A stretch of 64,000 bases of DNA from Hyphomicrobium sp. (GCF_019744875.1 NZ_JAIETU010000006.1:434001-498000); one strand, 5' to 3'; numbered from the stretch's first letter, positions 1 through 10,102 are shown. The notes: a model not told the origin generated them from the sequence alone. Translations and numbers: made by a program.

Positions 1-3000
1 TCTCCGGCGCTTTGAGCAGCGGCGCGGCTTGGGGCGGGTTCATCGACGGGATTGCGGAGTTCGATCCGCTGTTCTTCAACATCTCGCCGCGGGAAGCCCC
101 GTTCATGGATCCGCAGGAGCGCCTGTTCCTGCAATGCGCGCACGAGGCCATCGAGGATTCCGGCAACACGCGGTCCGGCCTCGCACGCGGCGGCGATGTC
201 GGCGTGTTCGTGGGCGTCATGTGGGAGGAGTATCAGCTCTACGGCGTCGAGCGCACGTCGGCCGGCGGTCCGCTTGCGCTCTCGAGCAGCCCCGCCTCGA
301 TCGCCAATCGCGTTTCGTCGGTGTGCGATTTCCATGGTCCGAGCCTGGCCGTGGACAGCATGTGCTCGTCGTCGCTCTCGGCGATCCACCTGGCGTGCGA
401 GAGCCTGCGGAGCGGATCCTGTGCGGCGGCCATCGCGGGTGGCGTCAATCTTTCGCTGCACCCCAACAAGTATCGCGCGCTTTCGCAGGGGCGCTTCCTT
501 TCGGGCTCGGGGCGTTGCGAGAGTTTCGGTGCGGGCGGGGACGGCTACGTGCCGAGTGAGGGTGTCGGCGCGGCGGTGTTGAAGCGTCTCGACCGAGCCA
601 TTGCCGATGGCGACCAGATCTATGGCGTAATCCGCGGCTCGGCGCTGAACCACGGTGGCAAGACCAACGGATACACAGTGCCGAATCCGCAGGCGCAGAC
701 GGCGGTGATCCGCCGCGCGCTCGCAAAGGCCTGCGTGGCCGCGCGCGACATCAGCTATTTGGAAGCGCACGGCACGGGCACGAAGCTCGGCGATCCGATC
801 GAGATTGCGGCGCTCTCGGCCGCCTACCGCGCTGACACTTCCGACACCGGGTTCTGCCGTATCGGGTCGGTCAAATCCAACATCGGTCATGGCGAGAGCG
901 CGGCCGGGATTGCCGGGTTGGCGAAGGTGCTGCTGCAGATGCGCAATCGCCAGCTCGTGCCGTCGCTGCATTCCGAGACTCTTAACCCGGGCATCGATTT
1001 TGACGCGACGCCGTTCTCCGTTCAACGGCGCGTCGAGACGTGGGAGCGTCCGGCGGGAGCGCGGGGGCGACTGGCGGGGCTGTCCTCGTTCGGAGCTGGC
1101 GGCTCGAATGCGCATCTCATACTTGAGGATCACGAAGCATCGCCCGACACGGCTGTGCATGCGGGCCCGTTCGTGTTCCCATTCTCGGCCCGCGACGAGG
1201 GTGTGCTTGAAAACATTCTGCGCCGTTTCCTCGCGGCGCTGGACGGGCTGGGCGACGCCGATCTCGCATCGGCGGCTTTCGTGCTGCAGCAGGGGCGCGA
1301 GGCGTTCGAACAGCGCGTGGCCATCGTGGCGGCGGACTGTGCTGAGTTACGGAGCCGTCTGCGTGATGCCCTCTCGGGCGACCTGCGTCATGTCTACAAG
1401 GGGACTTGTCGCCCGGGCATGAGCCCTGCGGCGGAACTCAATCCGAGGTCTCCGGACGAGATCGCGCGCGCATGGGCGGACGGTGCAACGATTGAATGGG
1501 CGCGGTTCTGGCGCGGATTGCGGCCGCGCAAGATCAGCCTTCCGACGTATCCGTTTCTGCGAGAGATCTACTGGGTTCCGGGACTCGTGCCGCCGGTTGG
1601 GCCCGCGTCCGACGCACCAACGCCTTTCAAGTCCGCTGGAGCTGCGGCGCTTCCGCTGCTGTTGACGCCGGATTGGCAGCCCCGTGCGGCGGCGCCGTCC
1701 TCGGACTTGGATTCTACGGTGCGGAGGGTCGTGGTGTTCTGCGGTCTTGCGCCGTGTCCCATCGCATCGGCTGAAGTTCATGCGTTGGTTGTGCCCGCTG
1801 GCGACCGGTTCGGCTGCGCGGCGGACTATGTGCTGCAACTGATCCAGTCGCTTGTGACGTCGCGTTCGGGCCCCGTGTTGCTGCAAGTCGTCGTTGCGCG
1901 AGACGGCTCGGGCGATGGGCTCGAAGGGCTCGGCGGCCTGCTGCGCACGGCCATGCATGAGGTGCCCGAGCTGCGGTGCCAGATGATCGCGGCGGATGCG
2001 GCCTCGCATGGCTCGCTCGCGGCGCGCCTCGCGGAGGATGCGCGCGGGAGCGATAGCGATATCCGCTACGAAAACGGGGTGCGGCGTGTGCGCCAGTGGC
2101 GCGAGGTCGCTGGCTCTGCTTCGCGGTCGCCCTCATCGCCGTGGAAAGACGGCGGTGTCTATCTCATCACCGGTGGGACAGGCGGGCTCGGACTGCTGCT
2201 GGCGGAACGCATTGCGAGCTGCGTTCGCCGACCCGTCTTGTGGCTCACGAGCCGCACAGCGCCTTCGCGCGAAACGCAAGCACGCCTCGACCGGCTCGAT
2301 GCGATCGTCATGCATCGCTGTGCGGACGTCGCGGACAGTGCCGCCGTGGCCGCATTGATCGCCGACATTCGCCGGACGTCCGGCCGTCTCGACGGCATCG
2401 TGCATGCGGCCGGCATCACGCGTGACAAGCGGCTCGTGCATAAAAACGCGGGGGAGCTGCGCGAGGTGCTGGCGCCGAAGGTCGCCGGGCTTGCCGCGCT
2501 CGACGCCGCAAGCTCGGACTGCGATCTGGATGTGATGCTGCTGTTCGCGTCCGCCTCGGGGGCGCTCGGTAACATGGGGCAGGCGGATTATGCTGCCGCA
2601 AACGCGTTCATGGATGCGTTCGCGGAGGAGCGGAATGCTCTCGTGGCGCAGGGCCGCAGACACGGGCACACGCTCGCAATTGATTGGCCCTTCTGGCGCG
2701 ATGGCGGCATGACTATGCCGCAAGCGGCCATCGATGCGGCTGAGCGCGCGTCCGGCGTTCGGCCGCTCGCGACAGACGTTGCCTTTGCCGCGCTCGACGC
2801 GGCGCTGGCTGCTGCGCGCGCGGATGGCCTCTCGCAGATCCTTGTGCTGGACGGCGATCGCGCGCGCCTGCGGGCCATGTTGCTCGAAGCGCCTATGGCA
2901 TCGGAGGTTGGTGCTGTCGAGCCGCTGACAGGTGAAGGCCCAGAGGCTGGCGCAGTGCGGGCCTATCTGGCGGAGCGGATCGCAACCGTGCTGGGCGTTG

Positions 3001-6000
3001 CGGCGCACAGGCTCGATGTCCATGAAGGGCTCGACCGCTACGGCCTCGATTCCATTTCGGGGCTCAAGATCGTCGATGCGCTGGAGGCCTCGTTCGGCGC
3101 GCTGCCGAAAACGCTGCTGTTCGAATATCCGACGATTGCGAAGCTCGCTGCTGCGCTCATGGAGATGCATGGGGCGGCATTGCGCGCGCTCCTCAGCGTG
3201 CCGTCGCCGGCGGAAATCTCGCCGCCCCGCTTGGCTTCGGTCAGCCCCGCCGTAGTGCCTGCCGCGATCGCGTCCGACGCCGACATTGCCATCCTTGCAG
3301 TCGCCGGGCGCTATCCGGGAGCCGAAACGCCGGAAGCGCTCTGGGAGGCGCTGAGCGCTGGCCGCGATCTCGTCACCGAGGTTCCGCCGGACCGCTGGGA
3401 TATCGACGAGATTTACGCCGAGGGCGCGGGCGAGCCCGGCAAAAGCTGCTGCCGCTGGGGCGGGTTCCTGGATGATGTCGCCCGGTTCGATGCGGGCTTC
3501 TTCGGCATTTCGCCGCGTGATGCGCGCCGGATGGATCCGCAGGAGCGGCTGCTGCTTGAGACGGCGTGGCACGTTCTTGAACGCGGCGGGTATCCGCCGC
3601 GCCGCATCCGGGACGTGCTCGGTGGGCGCGTCGGGGTGTTCGCCGGTTCGATGTCGCAGCAGTATCGCGCGCTGGAGCTTCACTCCGAAGATCGCGCGGC
3701 GCTGATGCTGGCTTCGCAGGCCTCGCTCGCCAATCGCATTTCGCACGCCTTCGATTTCAGCGGGCCGAGCGTGGCCGTCGATTCCATGTGCTCGTCGGGT
3801 ATCGAGGCCATCCATCTTGCCTGTCAGGCGTTGCTGCGCGGCGAATGCCAGATGGCGATTGCCAGTGCCGTGAATCTCACGCTGCATCCCGACAAGTACG
3901 TGGCCCTCAGCGAGGCAGGGCTTGTCGGAAGTCATCGTGGAAGCCGCGCGTTTGCGGGGGGTGACGGCTACATTCCGGCTGAAGGCGTCGGCGCGGTGCT
4001 GTTGAAGCCGCTCGCGGCGGCGCGCGCAAGCCGCGACATCGTGATCGGCGTGATCAAGGGATCGGCCGTCAACCACTCCGGCCGGTCTGCGGGCTACGGC
4101 GTGCCGAGTGCGGAGGCGCAGCGTCAACTCATCGAGGACAATTTCCGCGCCACGGGTATCGACCCACGCACGGTCGGCTGCGTCGAGGTGGCGGCGAGCG
4201 GATCGGCGCTCGGCGACGCGATCGAGATGCGGGCTCTGGCGCGCGCGTTCGGTGCCTTCACTTCGGATACCGGGTTCTGCGCGCTGGGCTCGGTCAAGGC
4301 GAACATGGGCCACGCGGAGGCCGCGTCCGGCCTCGCACAAATCACGAAAGCCCTGTTCCAGCTTCGGAGCCGCACGTTGGCGCCGTTCCCGGTCGCGGAT
4401 ATCGATCCGGATTTGCCCATCGACGGGTCGCCGTTCTTCGTGCCGCGTGCGTCCATGCCCTGGACACGAATGGCGCCGGATCAGCCGTTGCGCGCGGCGA
4501 TCAGCTCGTTCGGCGCGGGCGGCACCAACGTGCATCTCATTCTCGAAGAAGCGCCGGATGCGTTGCCGGACGATATCGGCGAGGCGGGCCCGTGGCGCTT
4601 CGTGTTGTCGGCGGCCGACGAGGACAGCGTTGCGGCCGTTGTCTCGGACATGGCTGCCTATCTGGCCGCAAATGTTGATGTGCCCCTTGGGCGATTGGCG
4701 TGGACGCTTGACGTGTGCCGGGAGCGGCTGGCTTGCGCGATCGAGATCGAGGCCGGCAGCCAGCGCGAGCTTTGTGACGCTCTTGCCGCCTGGCTGGATG
4801 GCCCGCGTGATGTTGCCACCTCTGCCAACGGCGGCGCGTCTCGTTCTGATCAAGGAGCTGGACCGCCGCTCCGGCTGCCGGACTATCCCTTCAAGCGGGT
4901 GCGCCATTGGATTACGGGATCTCCCGTGTCGGCGCCGCCGGTTGCCGCGGCTTCGCGCGACGACGCGCAGCGTGCTCCGCTCTCTCCGCGACAGCTCATT
5001 CTCGAGACGCTGGCGGAGCAGACAGGGCTCAGTATCGAGGCCATTCCAGCGCGCGCGTCCTTCCGTGATCTCGGTGCGTCGTCGATGTTTGCGCTGCGGT
5101 TGATCCGGAGATGCGCCGACGAGCTCGGCGTTGCCGTGACCCACCGCGAGCTTGCGGCGCACGACAGCGTGGACGCGCTGGCAGACCTGATCGCTGCGCG
5201 CGCTCTGGAGGGTCGCGATCTTTCCGCCGTGGTGGGCGTGGCGGGTGATCCTCTGGAGGCCGGTCTCTCCGAAGGGCAGCATGGCCTTTGGGCGCTGCAG
5301 ACGCTGCACCCAGAGATGAGCGCCTACAATGTGCCGCTCGCGTTCCGCGTCACGCGCGCCGACCCAGGCGCGCTCCAGCGGGCCTTCGTGGACGTGCTGG
5401 GCCGCTATCCAATTCTGAGCCGCCGTATCGAAGTCGTCGACGGAGCGCCGCGTGTTGCGGTCGCGCCCGAAGCTCCCTCGATGCAGCCCGTCGTGATGCC
5501 CCACGATGCGGACGAGATGGAGTTCCTGCGTGCGCGCGTTGCGCGCCCGTTCGATCTTTTCGCCGCAGCGCCCATTCGGTTCGAGTTGATCCGGAGCGCG
5601 GCGCATCCCGAGCAGGCCGTCGTTCTGTTTGTCGTCCACCACATTGCAATAGACGGTGTCTCGGCGGCACTCCTCGCGCGCACGTTCTGGCAAGCTTACG
5701 CGTGTGCCGTTGACGGGAGAGAGCTGTCCGCGCGTTCGAGAGCTGCTGATTTCAGCGAATTCGTTGCCTTTGAACGCGCGCACATGGCGTCGGCGCAAGG
5801 CAACGCGCAGCTCGGCTACTGGACGGAGCGGCTCTCGGATGCGCCTCCGGTACTGGACCTGCCGTCCGACCGGGCGGTTGATCCCACGCGGCCCGTGATG
5901 CGAAGCGCGTGCGTGGAACGCGTCATAGGGGCAGAGCTGGCGTCGGCGGCGACGGCTGCGGCACGCGGTCTTGGCGCGGATCGCCCGGCATTCTTCCTCG

Positions 6001-9000
6001 GCGCGCTTTTTGCGCTGCTCCATCGTTACACCGGCCAGCAGGACATCTGCGTGGGCATGCCCGTGATGGGGCGGCCGGCGCGGCGGTTCGAGGAGAGCGT
6101 GGGCTGCTTCGCGAACATGATCGTGCTGCGCGCTGAAATGTCGTGCGCGATGGCGGCGGGCGATGTCGTGGCCGACGTGCAGGCGCGGCTGACGGACGGC
6201 CTCGATCATGCCGATGTTCCGTTCGCCGCGATTGCCCGCGCGCTGGGGCGCACGCCACAGGATGGGCCGCTCTATCAGGTGAGCTTTGCCTACCAGAACT
6301 TTATCGCACTTCATTCTGCTGACGGCGTGGCGGAGCCGATCACGTCTCTTCGCCAGGAGGGTGGCGACGCCCTCGGGTTTGAGATCTACGAGGACGGCGA
6401 TGGCCTGAGGCTCGTGGCGAACTTTGATGTCGCGCGCTTCGATGCGCCGCGCATTGTGCGTATGCTGGAGCACTATCTGGCCATCGTGGACGCCATGGTG
6501 CGCGCGCCCGGAACGTGTCTCGCTGCGCTGGATATGCTTTCGGATACCGAAAGAGATCGCCTTCTCGGGTCGCTCGCGACGGGTGGAGTGCTTGCGCATC
6601 CGGACGGCGATGTGCCCGGTTGGATCGCCGCGACGGCTGCGCGGCGTCCTGATGCCGTGGCGCTCGTGGTCGGGGCGCGCTCGTTGTCGTACCGCGAATT
6701 GCTGGAGCGTGCCGAATGCGTGGCCGGTCACCTGTCCGAGCGCGGCGTCACGGCGGGCGATCCGGTGGCGGTGCTGATGGAGCGCGGCGCGGATGCAATC
6801 ATCGCGCTGCTCGGTGTGGTCAGAATCGGGGCGGTCTATGTTCCGCTCGATGGCGCGCAGCCGGACGCACGCCTCGCAGCGATGCTTTCTGGCGCGCGCG
6901 CCAATGCAATCGTCGTCGATGCCAGGAACGCGGATCGTCTTGCGCATGCGAAGATTGCCGTTCCCGTGATCCTCGACGCGGATCGCCAGCAGGCGACCGC
7001 ACGCAAACCGCTGCGAGCCGACCGGCCGGAGCTTGACCTGAACCGCGCGGCCTACATTATTTTCACGTCGGGCTCGACCGGGCGGCCGAAGGGCGTTTCC
7101 GTGTCGCACGGCGCTCTGGCGCATCATTGCCGTGCCGTGATCGAACGCTTCGCGTTGACTGAAGACGATCGCGTGCTGCAGTTCTCCGCGCTCAGTGTCG
7201 ATCCGGCGCTTGAACAGATTCTGCCCGCGCTCATCTGCGGCGCCACCGTCGTGATGCGCGACGCCACGCTGTGGACGCCACGTCAACTGCGCCACGTCAT
7301 GGACCGGCAGCGCGTTACGGTGGCCGATCTGCCGCCCGCCTATCTGGCTGAGGTGCTTGCGGCGTGGGGCAAATCGGGCGACGCGCCCAAGCACGCCCCG
7401 CGCCTGCTCATCTGTGGCGGAGACGTTCTCGCTCCCGAAACCGTTCGTCTTTGGCGCGACAGCGCTCTATCAGCCACGCGCCTGATCAACGCCTATGGTC
7501 CGACCGAGACGACGATCACGGCAACGGCGCACGAGGTCTGTCCGGGTGATACTGGCGCCATCCCGATCGGGCGTCCGCTGCCGGGCACGGATGTCTACAT
7601 TCTTGATGCCTACGGCCAACTCGTGCCCGAAGGGGTGCCGGGCGAGCTTTACGTCGGGGGGCCGCGCGTCGCGCAGGGCTACATCCCGGACGACGAAGCA
7701 ACGCGTGGGCGCTTTATCGACAATCCATTCGGCGCTGGCCGCCTTTTCCGCACTGGCGATCGCGTGGCGTTTCTGCCCGGACGCGACGGCTGTCTCGCTT
7801 TTCTCGGGCGTTTCGACAGTCAGGTGAAAATCCGCGGTTTCAGGATCGAGCTTGGCGAGGTCGATGCGGCGCTCGCGGCGTGCAGCAAGGCACAAGCGGC
7901 GGCGGTCCTCTGCGACGGCAGTCTGGTGGGCTTCGTGGTGCAGGATGAGGCGCACTTCGATGCGCAAAATCTCGCGGCTGGCCTGGCCGCGCGCCTGCCA
8001 AGCGCGATGTGCCCGCACGTCGTGTTTCGCATCGATGCGTTGCCGCTCACGCCCGCGGGCAAGGTCGACAGGCGCGCGTTGGAGACCGTGGCTCGCTCGT
8101 CGGGAGCCGCCGTTGCGGCTCCGGAATCGTTCACTTTTCCGACGGGTGCCACGGAAGATCGCCTCGCCGGTCTCTGGCGTGAGGTGCTCGGAGTCTCTGC
8201 GGAGCGAATGCCGATCGGACGCGAGAGCGATTTCTTCGCGTGCGGCGGGCACTCGCTGCTCGCGGTCCGGCTGTTGTCGGCCATCGAGAGCACCTTCGGC
8301 CGGCGGCTCAACATGGCGGACTTGCTCGCTGCGCCGACGCTTGCCGCGCAGGCGCGGCGGATCGCGGCGCGAGCTGCCGAGACGCTCGCGCCCGGTGAGC
8401 CGGCCGTCGTCGTTCTGCGGTCGGGGACGGGAACGCCGCTGTTTCTCGTGCATCCCGTGGGAGGTGGCGTGTCGCGCTATGTCGGGCTCGCGCGGCGGCT
8501 TGCGACGCCGGGGCCGGTCTATGGCATCGAGGCGCCGGAACAGATGTCGGATGCGCCATTGCCGCGCGTTTCAGAGCGCACGGCGCGCTATCTCGCCGCC
8601 GTGCGTGCCGTCCAGCCGCATGGACCGTATCGGCTGGGCGGCTGGTCGTTCGGGGGCATCATGGCGTTCGACATGGCGCGCAGGCTCAAGGCGGCGGGCG
8701 AGGAGGTTGCATATCTGGGCCTGATCGACAGCTATGCGCCAGCGCTTCTGGCCGCGATCGACGGCGGCACCGGCGACAGCGCGGCCGACATTCTGGACCT
8801 GTTCGCGCGCGATCTGGCGGGCGCGACGGACATCGCCACGCTATCCGGCAAAGGCCGGTTTGCAACGATCGATGAGCTCTATCGGGCGCCGGAGCTCGCC
8901 AGCCTGCTCGAGGGCATCGACGAAGCGCGCCTGCGTTCGCGGTTCGAAGCTTTCCGCGCGAACCTGCTCATGGCGCGCGCCTATCGGCCGGAGCCGTGCG

Positions 9001-9239
9001 CGGTTTCGGCGCGGCTCTATCTGGCAACGAGCGGTCATCCGAACCGGTCGCGCGGGTGGGGTGCGCTCGTGCGAGGTGGCTTTTCGGTGTGCGAGATCCC
9101 AGGCGATCATTATTCGATCCTCGCGGATCCTGCTCTCGCGCATCTCGCAGACGAGGTGTCGCGCGATCTCGGTGCGTGCGAGGGCGGGACGGATGTGCGG
9201 ACCAACCCGGACAAGATGCAGGGTCGACGGTCCGGATAG
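1..9239 (+). CDS. Hybrid trans-AT polyketide synthase / nonribosomal peptide synthetase, terminal protein (5' partial)
   Basis: Last protein of a polyketide/peptide assembly line. The frame is open at the left edge, so the start of the first KS is missing. Numbering residues from the TTG at 12: KS1 about 1-375 (Cys118 in DSMCSSSL, His253 in HGTGT, then NIGHGES); a linker ending LPTYPF with no acyltransferase; KR about 700-930 (TGGTGGLG at 720, Ser847, Tyr860); ACP1 (Ser1014); KS2 about 1088-1515 (Cys1260 kept, but the HGTGT His is Ala1394); ACP2 (Ser1691); condensation about 1750-2190 (HHIAIDG at 1876); adenylation about 2200-2695 (FTSGSTGRPKG, NAYGPTE, RTGD); PCP (Ser2748); thioesterase about 2810-3055 (Ser2879 in GWSFGG, Asp2906, His3033). 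Inferred job: reduce a beta-keto chain, pass it through a non-elongating KS, add one amino acid and release the product. Malonyl loading would need a separate AT, not seen here. Product unknown. Confidence 0.95.
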   Translation, partial: SGALSSGAAWGGFIDGIAEFDPLFFNISPREAPFMDPQERLFLQCAHEAIEDSGNTRSGLARGGDVGVFVGVMWEEYQLYGVERTSAGGPLALSSSPASIANRVSSVCDFHGPSLAVDSMCSSSLSAIHLACESLRSGSCAAAIAGGVNLSLHPNKYRALSQGRFLSGSGRCESFGAGGDGYVPSEGVGAAVLKRLDRAIADGDQIYGVIRGSALNHGGKTNGYTVPNPQAQTAVIRRALAKACVAARDISYLEAHGTGTKLGDPIEIAALSAAYRADTSDTGFCRIGSVKSNIGHGESAAGIAGLAKVLLQMRNRQLVPSLHSETLNPGIDFDATPFSVQRRVETWERPAGARGRLAGLSSFGAGGSNAHLILEDHEASPDTAVHAGPFVFPFSARDEGVLENILRRFLAALDGLGDADLASAAFVLQQGREAFEQRVAIVAADCAELRSRLRDALSGDLRHVYKGTCRPGMSPAAELNPRSPDEIARAWADGATIEWARFWRGLRPRKISLPTYPFLREIYWVPGLVPPVGPASDAPTPFKSAGAAALPLLLTPDWQPRAAAPSSDLDSTVRRVVVFCGLAPCPIASAEVHALVVPAGDRFGCAADYVLQLIQSLVTSRSGPVLLQVVVARDGSGDGLEGLGGLLRTAMHEVPELRCQMIAADAASHGSLAARLAEDARGSDSDIRYENGVRRVRQWREVAGSASRSPSSPWKDGGVYLITGGTGGLGLLLAERIASCVRRPVLWLTSRTAPSRETQARLDRLDAIVMHRCADVADSAAVAALIADIRRTSGRLDGIVHAAGITRDKRLVHKNAGELREVLAPKVAGLAALDAASSDCDLDVMLLFASASGALGNMGQADYAAANAFMDAFAEERNALVAQGRRHGHTLAIDWPFWRDGGMTMPQAAIDAAERASGVRPLATDVAFAALDAALAAARADGLSQILVLDGDRARLRAMLLEAPMASEVGAVEPLTGEGPEAGAVRAYLAERIATVLGVAAHRLDVHEGLDRYGLDSISGLKIVDALEASFGALPKTLLFEYPTIAKLAAALMEMHGAALRALLSVPSPAEISPPRLASVSPAVVPAAIASDADIAILAVAGRYPGAETPEALWEALSAGRDLVTEVPPDRWDIDEIYAEGAGEPGKSCCRWGGFLDDVARFDAGFFGISPRDARRMDPQERLLLETAWHVLERGGYPPRRIRDVLGGRVGVFAGSMSQQYRALELHSEDRAALMLASQASLANRISHAFDFSGPSVAVDSMCSSGIEAIHLACQALLRGECQMAIASAVNLTLHPDKYVALSEAGLVGSHRGSRAFAGGDGYIPAEGVGAVLLKPLAAARASRDIVIGVIKGSAVNHSGRSAGYGVPSAEAQRQLIEDNFRATGIDPRTVGCVEVAASGSALGDAIEMRALARAFGAFTSDTGFCALGSVKANMGHAEAASGLAQITKALFQLRSRTLAPFPVADIDPDLPIDGSPFFVPRASMPWTRMAPDQPLRAAISSFGAGGTNVHLILEEAPDALPDDIGEAGPWRFVLSAADEDSVAAVVSDMAAYLAANVDVPLGRLAWTLDVCRERLACAIEIEAGSQRELCDALAAWLDGPRDVATSANGGASRSDQGAGPPLRLPDYPFKRVRHWITGSPVSAPPVAAASRDDAQRAPLSPRQLILETLAEQTGLSIEAIPARASFRDLGASSMFALRLIRRCADELGVAVTHRELAAHDSVDALADLIAARALEGRDLSAVVGVAGDPLEAGLSEGQHGLWALQTLHPEMSAYNVPLAFRVTRADPGALQRAFVDVLGRYPILSRRIEVVDGAPRVAVAPEAPSMQPVVMPHDADEMEFLRARVARPFDLFAAAPIRFELIRSAAHPEQAVVLFVVHHIAIDGVSAALLARTFWQAYACAVDGRELSARSRAADFSEFVAFERAHMASAQGNAQLGYWTERLSDAPPVLDLPSDRAVDPTRPVMRSACVERVIGAELASAATAAARGLGADRPAFFLGALFALLHRYTGQQDICVGMPVMGRPARRFEESVGCFANMIVLRAEMSCAMAAGDVVADVQARLTDGLDHADVPFAAIARALGRTPQDGPLYQVSFAYQNFIALHSADGVAEPITSLRQEGGDALGFEIYEDGDGLRLVANFDVARFDAPRIVRMLEHYLAIVDAMVRAPGTCLAALDMLSDTERDRLLGSLATGGVLAHPDGDVPGWIAATAARRPDAVALVVGARSLSYRELLERAECVAGHLSERGVTAGDPVAVLMERGADAIIALLGVVRIGAVYVPLDGAQPDARLAAMLSGARANAIVVDARNADRLAHAKIAVPVILDADRQQATARKPLRADRPELDLNRAAYIIFTSGSTGRPKGVSVSHGALAHHCRAVIERFALTEDDRVLQFSALSVDPALEQILPALICGATVVMRDATLWTPRQLRHVMDRQRVTVADLPPAYLAEVLAAWGKSGDAPKHAPRLLICGGDVLAPETVRLWRDSALSATRLINAYGPTETTITATAHEVCPGDTGAIPIGRPLPGTDVYILDAYGQLVPEGVPGELYVGGPRVAQGYIPDDEATRGRFIDNPFGAGRLFRTGDRVAFLPGRDGCLAFLGRFDSQVKIRGFRIELGEVDAALAACSKAQAAAVLCDGSLVGFVVQDEAHFDAQNLAAGLAARLPSAMCPHVVFRIDALPLTPAGKVDRRALETVARSSGAAVAAPESFTFPTGATEDRLAGLWREVLGVSAERMPIGRESDFFACGGHSLLAVRLLSAIESTFGRRLNMADLLAAPTLAAQARRIAARAAETLAPGEPAVVVLRSGTGTPLFLVHPVGGGVSRYVGLARRLATPGPVYGIEAPEQMSDAPLPRVSERTARYLAAVRAVQPHGPYRLGGWSFGGIMAFDMARRLKAAGEEVAYLGLIDSYAPALLAAIDGGTGDSAADILDLFARDLAGATDIATLSGKGRFATIDELYRAPELASLLEGIDEARLRSRFEAFRANLLMARAYRPEPCAVSARLYLATSGHPNRSRGWGALVRGGFSVCEIPGDHYSILADPALAHLADEVSRDLGACEGGTDVRTNPDKMQGRRSG

Positions 9240-9462
9240 CCCTGAGGCGTTGGGTGCGCGACGACCGACTTCAATCTCAATCCGCTGCCGGCCCTCTACA
9301 ACGTGCGGGCCGACGCTCATGTTTTACGCGTCCTTCTGTTTCACGCTCGGGATGATCCGCTAATTTTTGACAGGTTGCAGTTCCTATAGTGGCCATGCGG
9401 CACTAGCGAAATATCGCGACGCACATTGAGATGGATCGTGCTCAACAGCACGGAGCCTTCCT

Positions 9463-9636
9463 ATGTCCAAGACCAAGGCAAGCTTCTACGTGTACGGTGC
9501 CCCCATCAGTTTTCTCGTCGAATGCTTCCGCTACCGCATGGCGCGGCGGGTGCTTTCGCTGTCGCTCCCAACGGGGCACAGCGCGGAGGTGATCCAGCTT
9601 TCGGAGTGGCGGGCTTCGCGGGCGCTGCCCAACTAG
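9463..9636 (+). CDS. Small protein of unknown function, 57 residues
   Basis: A short ATG-to-TAG frame with a clear ribosome site: GGAG about seven bases before the ATG. The product begins MSKTKASFYVYGAPISF and has a hydrophobic/aromatic first half, a basic patch (FRYRMARR) and a polar end. No domain is recognised. It lies 220 bases after the megasynthase and on the same strand, so it could be co-transcribed, but nothing in it suggests a biosynthetic role. Support is the ribosome site plus an uninterrupted frame; conservation in relatives is untested. Confidence 0.5.
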   Translation: MSKTKASFYVYGAPISFLVECFRYRMARRVLSLSLPTGHSAEVIQLSEWRASRALPN

Positions 9637-9907
9637 GGCACACCGCTTCCCAACGCCGCGTGCCGATGGCTTAACAGCCGGATCCTGCGCGGGCCAGTGC
9701 GCCCGATAGGGCCGTCGATGGCGCGCTCGGAGCGCGGTTCCTGCGCGAGATCTGTGACGCACTCACCGATGTGCGCCAACGCCGGCAGACGAAACCGGGC
9801 CGATGGCTGGAACCGCACGCGACCGTTTGCGTTTCCCCCGATTGCGTAACCAGAAGGCGACGCCATCCCATGGCGGTGCCGAAGCAGGCGATGGCGGAGG
9901 ATGTGCC

Positions 9908-10102
9908 ATGAAATCCAAGAAAACCCAGGCGCCCGATCCCCTGTCGGTGACCGCGCGCGAATCCGTCCGCGAGGACGACGAGGCCGTGGCCCGCGCCGTC
10001 ACCGACCGCATGAATGTGAAAGGCTCGCAGTCCATCCTGCCCGGGCCCCCGATCCCGCCCAAGGTGCAGGCTGAACTGCGCAAGCAAAAGAAGGACGACT
10101 AG
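9908..10102 (+). CDS. Small hydrophilic protein of unknown function, 64 residues
   Basis: The ATG at 9908 follows GGAGG by seven bases, better supported than an in-frame ATG further upstream at 9803. The 64-residue product (begins MKSKKTQAPDPLSV, ends KQKKDD) is very rich in Lys, Asp, Glu and Pro, with no membrane segment or signal peptide, and looks largely disordered. It ends seven bases from the stop of the convergent prfB gene. No family is recognised. The 270 bases before it contain another open frame (9675-9911) without a good start. Confidence 0.55.
   Translation: MKSKKTQAPDPLSVTARESVREDDEAVARAVTDRMNVKGSQSILPGPPIPPKVQAELRKQKKDD

Noticed and set aside
2133-7394. A 1753-codon open frame on the minus strand opposite the megasynthase
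   Set aside because: Very high GC at third positions removes stop codons from the opposite frame. The translation is Arg/His-rich, has no domain, and the plus strand carries unmistakable PKS/NRPS motifs throughout.
9367-9390. TTGACA followed by TATAGT upstream of the 57-residue gene
   Set aside because: The spacer is only 12 bases, too short for a working sigma-70 promoter.
9675-9911. Plus-strand open frame ending in an ATGA overlap with the 64-residue gene
   Set aside because: It follows an in-frame stop and has no ATG until close to the end and no ribosome site; possibly a remnant, but unsupported.
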